A DNA stretch of 64,000 nt from NCBI GenBank assembly GCA_029721435.1, contig CM056573.1, positions 46,474,501 to 46,538,500 of the forward strand, in the 5' to 3' direction. How positions within the stretch are numbered: position 1 is the first letter of the stretch; every line of letters begins with the position of its first letter. The notes beneath the pieces were generated by a model that worked only from the letters and a program-made list of their open reading frames with translations, made no database searches and had not been told where the DNA came from. The stretch comes from Gymnothorax reevesii. Taxonomy: Eukaryota; Chordata; Actinopteri; Anguilliformes; Muraenidae. The position numbers were made by a program, and so were the translations under genes. Shown piece after piece: positions 63,101 through 63,456 of the stretch.

Positions 63101-63456
63101 CCGCTTTTCATGTTTACTCAGGCTGCATTTGGTTTTAATGGCAACATACACCATATTTTGACAATCGAAATTTTCATCTTTTACACCATGTTAGCGGTCC
63201 AAAGTATTCAGTAATCATACTAGTCGGGATGAAGTAACTGTCATATACGCTGGATAACACACTTCCGTCTCAACATTCCGTCTCTTGAATGAGCCCCACC
63301 TTGTAATCCATCTGCTCAGAGCAGTTGAACACGTACACCATGACCCCCAACGCCCGGCCCAGGTCTTTGGTGGTCTCAGTCTTCCCAGTACCTGCAGGCC
63401 CGGCTGGAGCTCCACTCATGGTCAAGTGCAGAGACTGTGTCAGTGTAATATAGCAC
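1..63456 (-). CDS. dnah9: Axonemal dynein heavy chain, DNAH9-like, internal part (31 exons, both ends outside the window)
   Basis: This is the motor part of an outer-arm beta-type dynein heavy chain, the ATPase that slides doublet microtubules in motile cilia and sperm tails. The coding join, in transcription order, is 63456-63300, 61970-61825, 61222-61106, 59754-59616, 59353-59261, 55307-55113, 53882-53805, 53527-53395, 51314-51187, 49977-49829, 44017-43867, 42716-42585, 40481-40308, 38245-38041, 34574-34409, 34154-34052, 33040-32801, 32004-31843, 31567-31374, 29975-29813, 28940-28817, 28142-28000, 26785-26624, 21860-21627, 17516-17370, 16848-16735, 13309-13166, 12157-11975, 11742-11641, 6699-6565, 173-1. 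All introns are GT-AG, phases agree, and no stop occurs. Four P-loops ([32 protein letters not shown]), the stalk and the microtubule-binding domain are present. Wording such as [21 protein letters not shown] and [16 protein letters not shown] fits DNAH9 better than DNAH17 or DNAH11 as I remember them. Human DNAH9 is about 4,486 residues, so roughly a third is here. The dynein class is certain; the orthologue name is an inference. Confidence 0.9.
231..731. mobile_element. Non-autonomous hAT-type MITE
   Basis: Long imperfect inverted arms (about 231-362 against 605-731) start CAGTGGCAGC and end GCCGCCACTA. The outer 8-mers ATATACAC (223-230) and ATACACAC (732-739) look like a target duplication with one change, as expected for hAT elements. 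It sits about 55 bases upstream of the e31 acceptor and encodes no protein. Confidence 0.75.
732..1150. repeat. CA-rich low-complexity tract
   Basis: Degenerate CACA/ACAT-rich DNA over about 400 bases on the plus strand. Apparent small open frames here are products of base composition, rich in His/Thr on one strand and Val/Cys on the other. Confidence 0.8.
1712..1746. repeat. (TG)n microsatellite
   Basis: A TATATATG run followed by TG/CG dinucleotides, interrupted by GC, inside the e30-e31 intron. Confidence 0.85.
1747..3880. other. Unassigned intron sequence
   Basis: AT-rich intronic DNA between e30 and e31. I see no exon, RNA gene or clear element boundaries here, only short CA runs (about 2857-2870). 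Confidence 0.5.
3880..4680 (-). mobile_element. Degenerate Tc1/mariner-type (IS630 superfamily) remnants
   Basis: The stretch at about 3927-4240 resembles the conserved arm and early coding part of fish Tc1-like elements. About 4250-4660 resembles, on the minus strand, the same family as the element at 7136-10113, including GTATTGTCTTGATGAAATAAGC and GCATTAATGGTGCC. It is heavily broken and no intact frame remains. Family placement is from memory of fish repeats. Confidence 0.55.
4826..4842. repeat. (AC)n microsatellite
   Basis: A short perfect AC dinucleotide run in the e30-e31 intron. Confidence 0.85.
5745..6540. promoter_or_regulatory. Candidate conserved non-coding block
   Basis: Unique, mixed-composition sequence with CpGs, pyrimidine-rich runs and several TAAT-type sites, next to exon e30 but on its intron side. 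It differs sharply from the AT-rich repeat-laden DNA around it. This is an inference from sequence texture only; no conservation data were available. Confidence 0.3.
6565..6699 (-). CDS. dnah9: dnah9 exon e30: stalk coiled coil 2
   Basis: Forty-five codons: [20 protein letters not shown], then [20 protein letters not shown] and VKGLE. The F..A.AEK..CQ.E...T...I.LANRLV..L pattern is the family signature before AAA5. The acceptor is GTGCAG and the donor GAG/GTATAC. Confidence 0.97.
7136..10113. mobile_element. Tc1/mariner-like element (IS630 superfamily) with inverted ends, interrupted
   Basis: The left end CACAACCCCATTTTGAAAAA and the inverse of the right end (CCACAGCGCCCATTTCCAAA) share AAAAAAGTTGGG and CGCTGTGTAAAATGT-type sequence, so they are terminal inverted repeats. 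On the minus strand, about 9120-9960 holds broken transposase-like sequence (for example the stretch covering 9600-9750). Roughly 7355-9115 looks like a separate insertion that I could not classify. Apparent small ORFs at 8964-9305 and around it belong to this debris. Confidence 0.7.
10261..11617 (+). mobile_element. Solo LTR of a retrotransposon
   Basis: It begins TGTTGTGTTC and ends CGCATCA, so it has TG...CA ends. It is flanked by a perfect 5-bp direct repeat AACAC (10256-10260 and 11618-11622). An AATAAA signal is at about 11563-11568 in the plus orientation. A hAT MITE is nested in it (10923-11229); without that the LTR is about 1,042 bp. No internal retroelement genes accompany it, so recombination between two LTRs left this one. 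Whether it came from a Gypsy-type element or a retrovirus is not decidable here. Confidence 0.8.
10923..11229. mobile_element. hAT MITE nested in the solo LTR
   Basis: It has ends CAGGGGTGGGCA and the inverse of TGCCCACCTCTG, with a perfect 8-bp target duplication CTTTATCT at 10915-10922 and 11230-11237. It is 307 bp and non-coding. The motif GTCCTGGAGGGCC next to the left end is typical of a widespread fish hAT family. Confidence 0.92.
11641..11742 (-). CDS. dnah9: dnah9 exon e29: short exon at the start of stalk coiled coil 2
   Basis: A 34-codon exon that a simple 60-residue ORF cut-off misses. It reads [20 protein letters not shown], then [14 protein letters not shown], filling exactly the gap between the tip and the next coiled-coil exon. 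The acceptor is CTGACAG and the donor CAC/GTGAGT. The usual family wording here is Y.DVEPKR; this copy has E for D and V for E. A solo LTR begins at intron position +19. Confidence 0.92.
11975..12157 (-). CDS. dnah9: dnah9 exon e28: second half of microtubule-binding domain
   Basis: Sixty-one codons: [20 protein letters not shown], then [20 protein letters not shown] and [20 protein letters not shown] with a final E. The F.P......[13 protein letters not shown] pattern closes the microtubule-binding domain. The acceptor is CCTCAG and the donor GAA/GTAAGA. Confidence 0.97.
12300..12757 (+). mobile_element. Probable tRNA-derived SINE
   Basis: A B-box-like GGTTCGATCCC at about 12339-12349 lies near the 5-prime side, followed by a unique body and an A-rich tail AAAATAAAAAAATT at about 12744-12757. 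No full tRNA cloverleaf can be drawn. Small ORFs over this stretch on both strands are not genes. Confidence 0.5.
13166..13309 (-). CDS. dnah9: dnah9 exon e27: first half of microtubule-binding domain
   Basis: Forty-eight codons: [20 protein letters not shown], then [20 protein letters not shown] and AARVFMGK. The ELK.F..PP..V..V..AVM segment is the entry into the globular tip at the end of the stalk. The acceptor is CTGCAG and the donor AAG/GTAACC. Confidence 0.97.
13480..13965. other. Unassigned, probably dispersed-repeat intron DNA
   Basis: AT-rich sequence with phrases such as GAGCCATGAAATTTTGTGGG that look like an old dispersed repeat. There are no inverted ends or protein similarity that I can name. 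Confidence 0.35.
13972..14120. mobile_element. Solo end of a Tc1/mariner-like element
   Basis: TACAACCCCAATTCTAAAATAGTTGGGA and the sequence following it match the terminal arm of the Tc1 element at 55438-58532, including ATGACTTTCAGATCACATGAGCC. Only one end is present, since a different transposon starts shortly after. Confidence 0.75.
14183..16717. mobile_element. PIF/Harbinger-like DNA transposon, non-autonomous
   Basis: The left end GGGGTCTATTCTCCCATGCG is inverted at the right (...GGGAGAATAGACCCC). It is flanked by the 3-bp direct repeat TAG (14180-14182 and 16718-16720), the target length expected of PIF/Harbinger. Subterminal DNA is rich in GCGTAAGT/CTTACGCG motifs in both orientations, likely transposase-binding sites. 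No intact transposase is seen. A Tc1 element is nested inside (15679-16221). The right end lies at +15 of the intron after e26. Confidence 0.75.
15679..16221 (+). mobile_element. Internally deleted Tc1-like element
   Basis: Perfectly bounded: TA target sites at 15677-15678 and 16222-16223, and inverted ends CACTGCCCGGCCAAAAAAAA. The interior (15830-16183) carries degraded transposase C-terminal sequence in plus orientation with premature ends, so it could not move on its own. It inserted into the Harbinger-like element and is younger than it. Confidence 0.88.
16735..16848 (-). CDS. dnah9: dnah9 exon e26: end of stalk coiled coil 1
   Basis: Thirty-eight codons: [20 protein letters not shown], then [18 protein letters not shown]. 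The DL.KAEPAL.AA.AALDTL motif is conserved in axonemal dyneins. The acceptor is TGACAG and the donor AAG/GTAATC. A Harbinger-like transposon begins at intron position +15. Confidence 0.97.
17188..17295. repeat. Tandem repeat, about three copies of a 40-bp unit
   Basis: The unit TGTGAAAAATATCATTATAAT followed by AGTCATCCACCAT recurs three times with small indels in the short intron between e25 and e26. Confidence 0.8.
17370..17516 (-). CDS. dnah9: dnah9 exon e25: stalk coiled coil 1
   Basis: Forty-nine codons: [20 protein letters not shown], then [20 protein letters not shown] and SVADTEERK, with a heptad-like pattern typical of the stalk. The acceptor ends in AAG with little pyrimidine tract, which is unusual in this gene. 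The donor is AAG/GTCAGC. Confidence 0.95.
17750..18217. repeat. Dispersed repeat, family D copy 1, with nested MITE
   Basis: It starts GACAGTGTCATCACTATTCC and ends in a GACAGACGCATGGACGAACGG tract and CCAATCCAATATCCCCC. The same order of motifs occurs at 30048-30276 (inverted) and 32247-32708. Its middle (about 17845-18070, CACTGCAAGATGTGTCTGTC to CTTAATACAAGATT) looks like a separate hAT-type MITE. Confidence 0.7.
18830..19030. mobile_element. Fragment of the same CTGCAAG-type MITE
   Basis: CTCTGCAAGAGTGTCTGTCTTAA and CTTAATATAAGATTTAA repeat phrases found at 17845-18070, in the same order. Confidence 0.5.
19515..20088. mobile_element. MITE with long terminal inverted repeats
   Basis: The left arm TTATTGGTGAAAACGG, then TTTGAGCACCTGTAACAGTG, is inverted at the right (CACTGTTACAGGTGCTCATA, then CCTTTTTCACCAATAA). 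The arms continue through GTAGTTGTGTACA. It is about 570 bp and non-coding. The superfamily is not assigned. Confidence 0.8.
20163..21617. repeat. 58-bp minisatellite, about 24 copies, abutting the e24 splice donor
   Basis: A tandem array with a regular 58-bp period, as in AGTAGTGACACAGTGCAGTG then CACACTACAAGCACAGCTCT. Copies differ by only a few bases. The copy nearest the exon (21560-21617) is diverged but aligns without gaps to the unit over 55 bases, so it looks like the founder sequence. The array fills about a third of the e24-e25 intron. Confidence 0.95.
21627..21860 (-). CDS. dnah9: dnah9 exon e24: start of stalk coiled coil 1
   Basis: Seventy-eight codons: [20 protein letters not shown], then [20 protein letters not shown] and a charged helix ending [11 protein letters not shown]. 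The YTTPKSFL motif marks the root of the stalk. The acceptor is TTACAG and the donor CAG/GTATTG. A 58-bp minisatellite starts about ten bases into the intron that follows. Confidence 0.97.
22100..22660. promoter_or_regulatory. Candidate conserved non-coding element
   Basis: Non-repetitive sequence with clustered homeodomain-type cores (TTAATTAAT, ATTAATTAAG, TAATTAAACC) and the MEIS/TGIF-like TGACAGGTG at about 22493. The texture is like known vertebrate developmental enhancers sitting inside introns of larger genes. Conservation was not tested, so this is inference. Confidence 0.35.
23187..23450. mobile_element. Small MITE with 40-bp inverted repeats
   Basis: CCTTAGAATTACAGGGTTCT followed by AACT near the left end is inverted at the right (AGTTAGAACCCTGTAATTCT, then AAGG). 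The element is about 265 bp with an AT-rich centre. Confidence 0.82.
23740..24250. promoter_or_regulatory. Candidate conserved non-coding element with a poly-C run
   Basis: Unique sequence with CTCATTAGCATAAAT, CTAATCATGAG and several TAATTA sites, following a run of about 15 C (23881-23895). The neighbouring C-runs could fold as a G-quadruplex on the minus strand. The two small ORFs across the poly-C are not gene-like. Confidence 0.33.
25575..25745 (-). mobile_element. tRNA-derived SINE fragment
   Basis: Read on the minus strand it gives the well-known fish SINE order: a tRNA-like head ending in a B box (inverse of TTTAAACCCACGGCC), GGGGCCTTTCTGTGCAGAGT, CATGTTTTCCTCGTGCTTAT and CCCACAGTCCAAAGACATG. 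The head is truncated at the high-coordinate side. Confidence 0.72.
26080..26335. mobile_element. Probable hAT-type DNA transposon fragment
   Basis: Phrases such as GTTTTCGCCTAGCGTCCACG, TGCGTTTTAGTGCGGACAG and CGTATCCGTGAAGATGTAGC recall a common fish hAT MITE family with ACG-rich ends. The boundaries are unclear. Confidence 0.4.
26624..26785 (-). CDS. dnah9: dnah9 exon e23: AAA4 end
   Basis: Fifty-four codons: [20 protein letters not shown], then [20 protein letters not shown] and [14 protein letters not shown]. The [11 protein letters not shown] motif is a dynein signature just before the stalk. The acceptor is CTTCAG and the donor GAG/GTGAGA. Local GC is high compared with the introns. 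Confidence 0.97.
26786..27999. other. Intron e22-e23, no recognised feature
   Basis: AT-rich intronic sequence with a CTCTCTCTGTCTC-rich patch at about 27590-27650. No exon, element ends or RNA gene were found. Confidence 0.5.
28000..28142 (-). CDS. dnah9: dnah9 exon e22: AAA4 C-terminal part
   Basis: Forty-seven codons after two joining bases: [20 protein letters not shown], then [20 protein letters not shown] and RVRQQLK. The acceptor is GATCAG. The donor AAG/GTTCGA is poor beyond the first two bases; it is fixed by the frame and by the next exon. Confidence 0.95.
28817..28940 (-). CDS. dnah9: dnah9 exon e21: AAA4 Walker B
   Basis: Forty-one codons plus one base: [20 protein letters not shown], then [20 protein letters not shown] and S. 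The Walker B region reads LLLTEAQ where family members I recall have LLTDAQ, a conservative D-to-E change. The acceptor is TCTTAG and the donor G/GTAAGA. Confidence 0.96.
29220..29640. promoter_or_regulatory. Candidate conserved non-coding element with paired RUNX sites
   Basis: A unique block between e20 and e21. It contains TGTGGTTAACCGCA at 29299-29312, two head-to-head matches to the RUNX core TGYGGTT, along with TAATTA-like and GATAA-like cores. Placement as an enhancer is inference; the motif itself is directly visible. Confidence 0.35.
29813..29975 (-). CDS. dnah9: dnah9 exon e20: AAA4 P-loop
   Basis: Fifty-four codons after one base that completes isoleucine: [16 protein letters not shown], Walker A of AAA4 GVGGSGKQ at 29900-29923, and [17 protein letters not shown] second AG six bases into the exon could remove two residues in frame. 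The donor is AAG/GTTACC. Confidence 0.95.
30048..30276. repeat. Dispersed repeat, family D copy 2 (inverted)
   Basis: It reads, inverted, GACAACAGTGTCATCACTAT, GGCCATAACTC and GACGGACAGACGGACCCCAA, then CCAATATCTCC. The order is the same as in copies 1 and 3. Confidence 0.75.
30281..30329. repeat. (ATT)n microsatellite
   Basis: An interrupted ATT trinucleotide run next to family D copy 2. Confidence 0.9.
30360..31070 (+). mobile_element. Sleeping Beauty-like Tc1 remnant
   Basis: TTAACATACACCGAAGCTGA, then AATTCACTGTAACAAAATTC and CAGTGGGTCAAAAGTTAACA repeat the arrangement of the inner and outer direct repeats of salmonid/cyprinid Tc1 elements. Further right, about 30970-31030 resembles transposase DNA with no usable frame. 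The right end is not defined. Confidence 0.6.
31374..31567 (-). CDS. dnah9: dnah9 exon e19: before AAA4
   Basis: Sixty-four codons plus two bases: [20 protein letters not shown], then [40 protein letters not shown] and AMLH. The [10 protein letters not shown] and [16 protein letters not shown] wording is DNAH9-like. The acceptor is TTGCAG and the donor AT/GTATGT. Confidence 0.96.
31843..32004 (-). CDS. dnah9: dnah9 exon e18: AAA3-AAA4 linker
   Basis: Fifty-four codons: [20 protein letters not shown], then [20 protein letters not shown] and [23 protein letters not shown] is a family signature. The acceptor is ACCCAG; the donor GAG/GTGCTT is weak but is the only one that joins in frame to [10 protein letters not shown]. 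Confidence 0.95.
32247..32708. repeat. Dispersed repeat, family D copy 3
   Basis: GACGACAGTGTCATCACTAT to ACGGACAGACGGACAGAGG, then CCAATCCAATATCCCCC. It carries about 240 bases of extra sequence in the middle compared with copy 2. Confidence 0.75.
32801..33040 (-). CDS. dnah9: dnah9 exon e17: AAA3 C-terminal part
   Basis: Eighty codons from [20 protein letters not shown] to [15 protein letters not shown]. The [12 protein letters not shown] motif is highly conserved in dyneins. The acceptor is CCACAG and the donor CAG/GTGAGG. Confidence 0.97.
33041..34051. other. Intron e16-e17, no recognised feature
   Basis: AT-rich DNA with homopolymer A and T runs (33187-33200, 33244-33258). I see no element boundaries. 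Confidence 0.5.
34052..34154 (-). CDS. dnah9: dnah9 exon e16: AAA3
   Basis: Thirty-four codons after one joining base: [20 protein letters not shown], then [14 protein letters not shown]. This includes the sensor I-like CMNPTAGSF segment of AAA3. The acceptor is TTTTAG and the donor CAG/GTAATG. Confidence 0.96.
34409..34574 (-). CDS. dnah9: dnah9 exon e15: AAA3 Walker B
   Basis: Begins with two bases that complete a lysine, then [20 protein letters not shown], then [12 protein letters not shown] with the AAA3 Walker B motif, and [20 protein letters not shown]. The acceptor is ACTCAG and the donor TG/GTGAGG, splitting a tryptophan codon. Confidence 0.97.
34575..37440. other. Intron e14-e15, outer part
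   Basis: Mostly unassigned. A short outlying pair of units of the downstream tandem repeat (GCTGAGCTCACAGTTGACTG, ATGCTGAGCTCACAGTT) occurs at about 35300-35375. A partial internal duplication (TTTTTCTCTTGCATT...TGGTTTGC) lies at 36860-37010. Small ORFs here show no family resemblance. Confidence 0.5.
37445..38040. repeat. Degenerate tandem repeat (about 55-bp unit, about 11 copies) abutting the e14 splice donor
   Basis: The unit is roughly GAAGCTGAGCTCACTGTTGA, then GCACAGTGTATGTGGTGTAA and ACACATTCTGTATG on the plus strand. On the minus strand many units contain AGTGAGCTCAGC, nearly the sequence of the real e14 donor (CAGA/GTGAGCTCAGC). The lack of stops over the array produces a false 241-residue ORF continuing from the exon. 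Confidence 0.88.
38041..38245 (-). CDS. dnah9: dnah9 exon e14: AAA3 P-loop
   Basis: Sixty-eight codons plus one base: [20 protein letters not shown], the AAA3 Walker A GNAGVGKT at 38135-38158, and [11 protein letters not shown] at the end. The acceptor is TCTCAG. The donor is CAGA/GTGAGC, read from the conserved frame. An open stretch that runs on past it into the intron is only the adjoining tandem repeat and is not coding. Confidence 0.96.
38340..38575. repeat. Unclassified dispersed repeat with (GACA)n tract
   Basis: It contains a CGGACAGACAGACAGACAGA tract and the phrase CCTGCGGCCTGAAGTTGGGC, then CGAGGGTAATAATC, typical in style of fish dispersed repeats. The boundaries are approximate. 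Confidence 0.45.
38576..40307. other. Intron e13-e14, remainder
   Basis: AT-rich intronic DNA. I find no exon or element ends. Confidence 0.45.
40308..40481 (-). CDS. dnah9: dnah9 exon e13: N-terminal part of AAA3
   Basis: Fifty-eight codons beginning [12 protein letters not shown] and including [17 protein letters not shown] and [12 protein letters not shown]. The acceptor is CCCAG before 40481 and the donor CAG/GTAAAC. Confidence 0.96.
40880..42185. mobile_element. DNA transposon with CCCCTTTTCCACC inverted ends, non-autonomous
   Basis: It starts CCCCTTTTCCACC and ends GGTGGAAAAGGGG. Subterminal GCACCGG/CCGGTGC-type motifs occur in both orientations near the ends, a style shared with fish Harbinger and hAT elements. 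The target duplication is not clear. A SINE sits inside (about 41851-42093). No transposase is visible. Confidence 0.72.
41851..42093 (-). mobile_element. tRNA-derived SINE with L2-like tail
   Basis: On the minus strand: GCATGACTCAGGAGGTAGAG (A-box region), GGTTCGATCCCCGGCTCCCC (B box), then TGTCCTTGAGCAAGACGCTG, and a tail AGTGCTATATAAATGCAGTC, then CATTTACCATTT. The order and tail match a SINE class spread through teleosts. It is nested in the transposon at 40880-42185. Confidence 0.88.
42585..42716 (-). CDS. dnah9: dnah9 exon e12: AAA2-AAA3 linking segment
   Basis: Forty-four codons: [20 protein letters not shown], then [20 protein letters not shown] and YQDQ. The [11 protein letters not shown] segment matches the conserved helix before AAA3. 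The acceptor is CACAG and the donor CAG/GTGAGC. Confidence 0.96.
42717..43550. other. Intron e11-e12, no recognised feature
   Basis: Unassigned intronic sequence before the GGTCC-type array. Confidence 0.45.
43555..43805. repeat. Degenerate GGTCCAACTGGT array with telomere-like core
   Basis: A short unit of about 18-21 bases, like TGGTCTGGGGTCCAAC, recurs. The sense changes near 43640, so the left part reads as the complement (GGACCCCATACC). Three TTAGGG-type units (GGGTTAGGGTTAGGGTTAAGG) lie at about 43637-43658. Confidence 0.7.
43867..44017 (-). CDS. dnah9: dnah9 exon e11: AAA2-AAA3 linking segment
   Basis: Fifty codons after one joining base: [20 protein letters not shown], then [20 protein letters not shown] and [10 protein letters not shown]. 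The acceptor is CGCAG and the donor CAG/GTATGG. Confidence 0.96.
44162..44763. mobile_element. Probable hAT MITE
   Basis: The left end CAGTAGCGGCTGCTGA, then GCTGAAAATTGGTGAAGC, is mirrored at the right (GCTTCACCAATTTTCAGTTC, then AGCAGCTGCC). The outermost bases at the right are changed. The terminal motif is related to that of the MITE at 231-731. Confidence 0.62.
44764..47257. other. Intron e10-e11, middle part
   Basis: Mostly unassigned. About 45620-46090 has phrases (TTTGAAGTCGATTGGGCCA, TAATGGCCCGTACATGAGGG) typical of an old dispersed repeat. Nothing protein-coding was recognised. Confidence 0.4.
47266..49555. mobile_element. hAT element, 2.3 kb, non-autonomous or degraded
   Basis: Ends CAGTGGTGGAATGGAACAAA and the inverse of CTTCCTCCACCACTG, with a perfect 8-bp target duplication CCAGGCAG (47258-47265 and 49556-49563). 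Subterminal GTACTTAAGTA/TACTTTTACTT motifs are the hallmark of a very common teleost hAT family. The interior has no intact transposase. Confidence 0.93.
49829..49977 (-). CDS. dnah9: dnah9 exon e10: AAA2 C-terminal part
   Basis: Encodes [20 protein letters not shown], then [20 protein letters not shown] and [10 protein letters not shown]. The LASNERI and TPATVSRAG motifs are conserved across axonemal dyneins; the [11 protein letters not shown] wording points to DNAH9. The acceptor is TTGCAG and the donor CC/GTGAGT. Confidence 0.97.
51003..51127. mobile_element. Fragment of a related hAT-type repeat
   Basis: Palindromic AAGTACTTG-rich DNA ending GTACCGACCCATCACTG, the inverse of a CAGTGATGGGTCGGTAC end. 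The other end is not found. Confidence 0.5.
51187..51314 (-). CDS. dnah9: dnah9 exon e9: AAA2 Walker B
   Basis: Encodes [20 protein letters not shown], then [20 protein letters not shown] and NK. It holds the AAA2 Walker B motif VLDGDID. The acceptor is GGTCAG and the donor AAA/GTATGT. Confidence 0.97.
51435..51676 (-). mobile_element. Short copy of a Helitron-like repeat
   Basis: On the minus strand it ends with hairpin ACTCGG-TTG-CCGAGT, then GCT and CTAG followed by host T. These are the features of a Helitron 3-prime end. Most of it is about 90% identical by eye to the two ends of the longer copy at 56726-58040. It starts next to CCCCCCGAACGAG, a changed TC start. Confidence 0.55.
52226..52456 (+). 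pseudogene. Tc1/mariner transposase C-terminal remnant
   Basis: One frame reads [20 protein letters not shown], the conserved region around the last catalytic acid of Tc1 transposases. A different frame continues with [20 protein letters not shown], the usual C-terminus. The change of frame between them shows it is broken. No matching inverted ends were seen. Confidence 0.85.
53395..53527 (-). CDS. dnah9: dnah9 exon e8: AAA2
   Basis: Encodes [18 protein letters not shown], then [20 protein letters not shown] and TREWKDG, typical AAA2 sequence. The acceptor is CAATAG; the donor G/GTGAGT splits a glycine codon shared with the next exon. Confidence 0.97.
53805..53882 (-). CDS. dnah9: dnah9 exon e7: AAA2 P-loop
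   Basis: A 26-codon exon: [18 protein letters not shown], then the AAA2 Walker A motif GSAGTGKS at 53808-53831 and a final Q. AAA2 binds ATP but is thought not to hydrolyse it in dyneins. The acceptor is CATTAG and the donor CAG/GTGAGT. Confidence 0.97.
55010..55040. repeat. (CAGT)n microsatellite
   Basis: A perfect run of CAGT units (TCAGTCAGTCAGTCAGTCAG) upstream of exon e7 acceptor sequence. Confidence 0.92.
55113..55307 (-). CDS. dnah9: dnah9 exon e6: start of AAA2
   Basis: Sixty-five codons beginning [18 protein letters not shown] and including [12 protein letters not shown] and [10 protein letters not shown]. The acceptor is CTGCAG and the donor AAA/GTGAGA. A Tc1 element with a nested insert fills most of the intron upstream. 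Confidence 0.97.
55988..56650 (-). pseudogene. Broken Tc1-type transposase gene
   Basis: Two overlapping frames are needed to follow the protein: the N-terminal DNA-binding and linker part at 56627-56205 ([20 protein letters not shown]) and the catalytic part at 56278-55988 ([36 protein letters not shown]). The frame changes near 56230, and the last catalytic acid region is missing or mutated. It is not functional as it stands. Confidence 0.88.
56726..58040 (-). mobile_element. Helitron-like element nested in the Tc1 transposon
   Basis: Read on the minus strand it starts TCCCCGAACGCCG after a host A and ends with hairpin ACTCGG-TTG-CCGAGT, GCT, CTAG before a host T. No target duplication is visible, as expected of Helitrons. 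It has internal tandem repeats (57389-57975) and no Rep/helicase gene, so it would be non-autonomous. The assignment rests on end motifs only. Confidence 0.55.
57389..57975. repeat. Four tandem copies of a 146-bp unit inside the Helitron-like element
   Basis: Each unit runs CAGTTTTTGGCCCCTGGTGG, then CCAATCTAGAAA, GTCCAAAATCGAATCAGTTC and ATTACTGAAGTTATCGCG. Starts of the later copies are at about 57543, 57690 and 57835, so the spacing is 147 and 145 bases. The first copy is the most divergent. Confidence 0.88.
58540..59260. other. Intron e5-e6, remainder
   Basis: Unassigned intronic sequence between the Tc1 element and exon e5. Confidence 0.45.
59261..59353 (-). CDS. dnah9: dnah9 exon e5: AAA1-AAA2 junction
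   Basis: A 31-codon exon encoding [20 protein letters not shown] then [11 protein letters not shown]. The acceptor is TATTAG and the donor CAG/GTGAGC. The DHYDWGLRA motif is a hallmark of dynein heavy chains just after AAA1. Confidence 0.96.
59616..59754 (-). CDS. dnah9: dnah9 exon e4: AAA1 C-terminal part
   Basis: Encodes [20 protein letters not shown], then [27 protein letters not shown], the alpha-helical lid of AAA1. The acceptor is GCCCAG. The donor CAG/GTGCTG is a weak match to consensus but agrees with the frame of the next exon. Confidence 0.96.
59820..61083. mobile_element. hAT element filling the e3-e4 intron
   Basis: Ends CAGTGCTTGAATTGGAAT and the inverse of GGCCCATTTCAAGCACTG, with a perfect 8-bp target duplication CTTGCGAT at 59812-59819 and 61084-61091. 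It is 1,264 bp and has no intact transposase. Small ORFs at 60400-60665 lie inside it. Confidence 0.95.
61106..61222 (-). CDS. dnah9: dnah9 exon e3: AAA1 sensor I region
   Basis: Encodes [20 protein letters not shown] followed by [15 protein letters not shown], the strongly conserved AAA1 segment with the asparagine of sensor I. The acceptor is CCTCAG and the donor AG/GTGGGT. A hAT transposon with its target duplication begins at intron position +15 of this donor. Confidence 0.97.
61223..61824. other. Intron e2-e3, no recognised feature
   Basis: A 602-bp AT-rich intron. No element or regulatory motif stood out. Confidence 0.5.
61825..61970 (-). CDS. dnah9: dnah9 exon e2: AAA1 Walker B
   Basis: Starts [16 protein letters not shown] and contains the AAA1 Walker B segment CFDEFNRI, then [11 protein letters not shown] and IQDAIRNKK. 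The usual residue after the first serine is cysteine in the human proteins I recall; here it is isoleucine. The acceptor is TTCAG and the donor is AG/GTGAAG. The last two bases form arginine with the first base of the next exon. Confidence 0.97.
62165..62285. repeat. (ACG)n tract within a dispersed repeat
   Basis: TTCACGACGACGACGACGAC, then GAACGACGGACAAACGGGCC, followed by AGCTCATCTGACTTCG and AGGTGAGCTAATAAA. This looks like the end of a GACGGAC-type dispersed fish repeat. The boundaries are uncertain. Confidence 0.55.
62286..63299. other. Intron e1-e2, remainder
   Basis: Unique-looking intronic DNA. The stretch 62640-63000 is less AT-rich and free of repeats, so it could be conserved, but I have no motif to support a role. 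Confidence 0.35.
63300..63456 (-). CDS. dnah9: dnah9 exon e1: AAA1 Walker A
   Basis: Codes 52 codons after one base that completes a codon from an upstream exon. It begins with [11 protein letters not shown] and carries the AAA1 P-loop GPAGTGKT at 63378-63401, followed by [11 protein letters not shown] and [16 protein letters not shown]1 is the main ATP-hydrolysing site of dyneins. The acceptor is CACAG before 63456 and the donor is AAG/GTGGGG after 63300. The previous exon lies beyond base 64000. Confidence 0.97.

Noticed and set aside
1..63456. Assignment to DNAH17 or DNAH11
   Set aside because: Residue wording in e10, e12, e19 and e23 agrees better with DNAH9 from memory; a phylogenetic tree would settle it.
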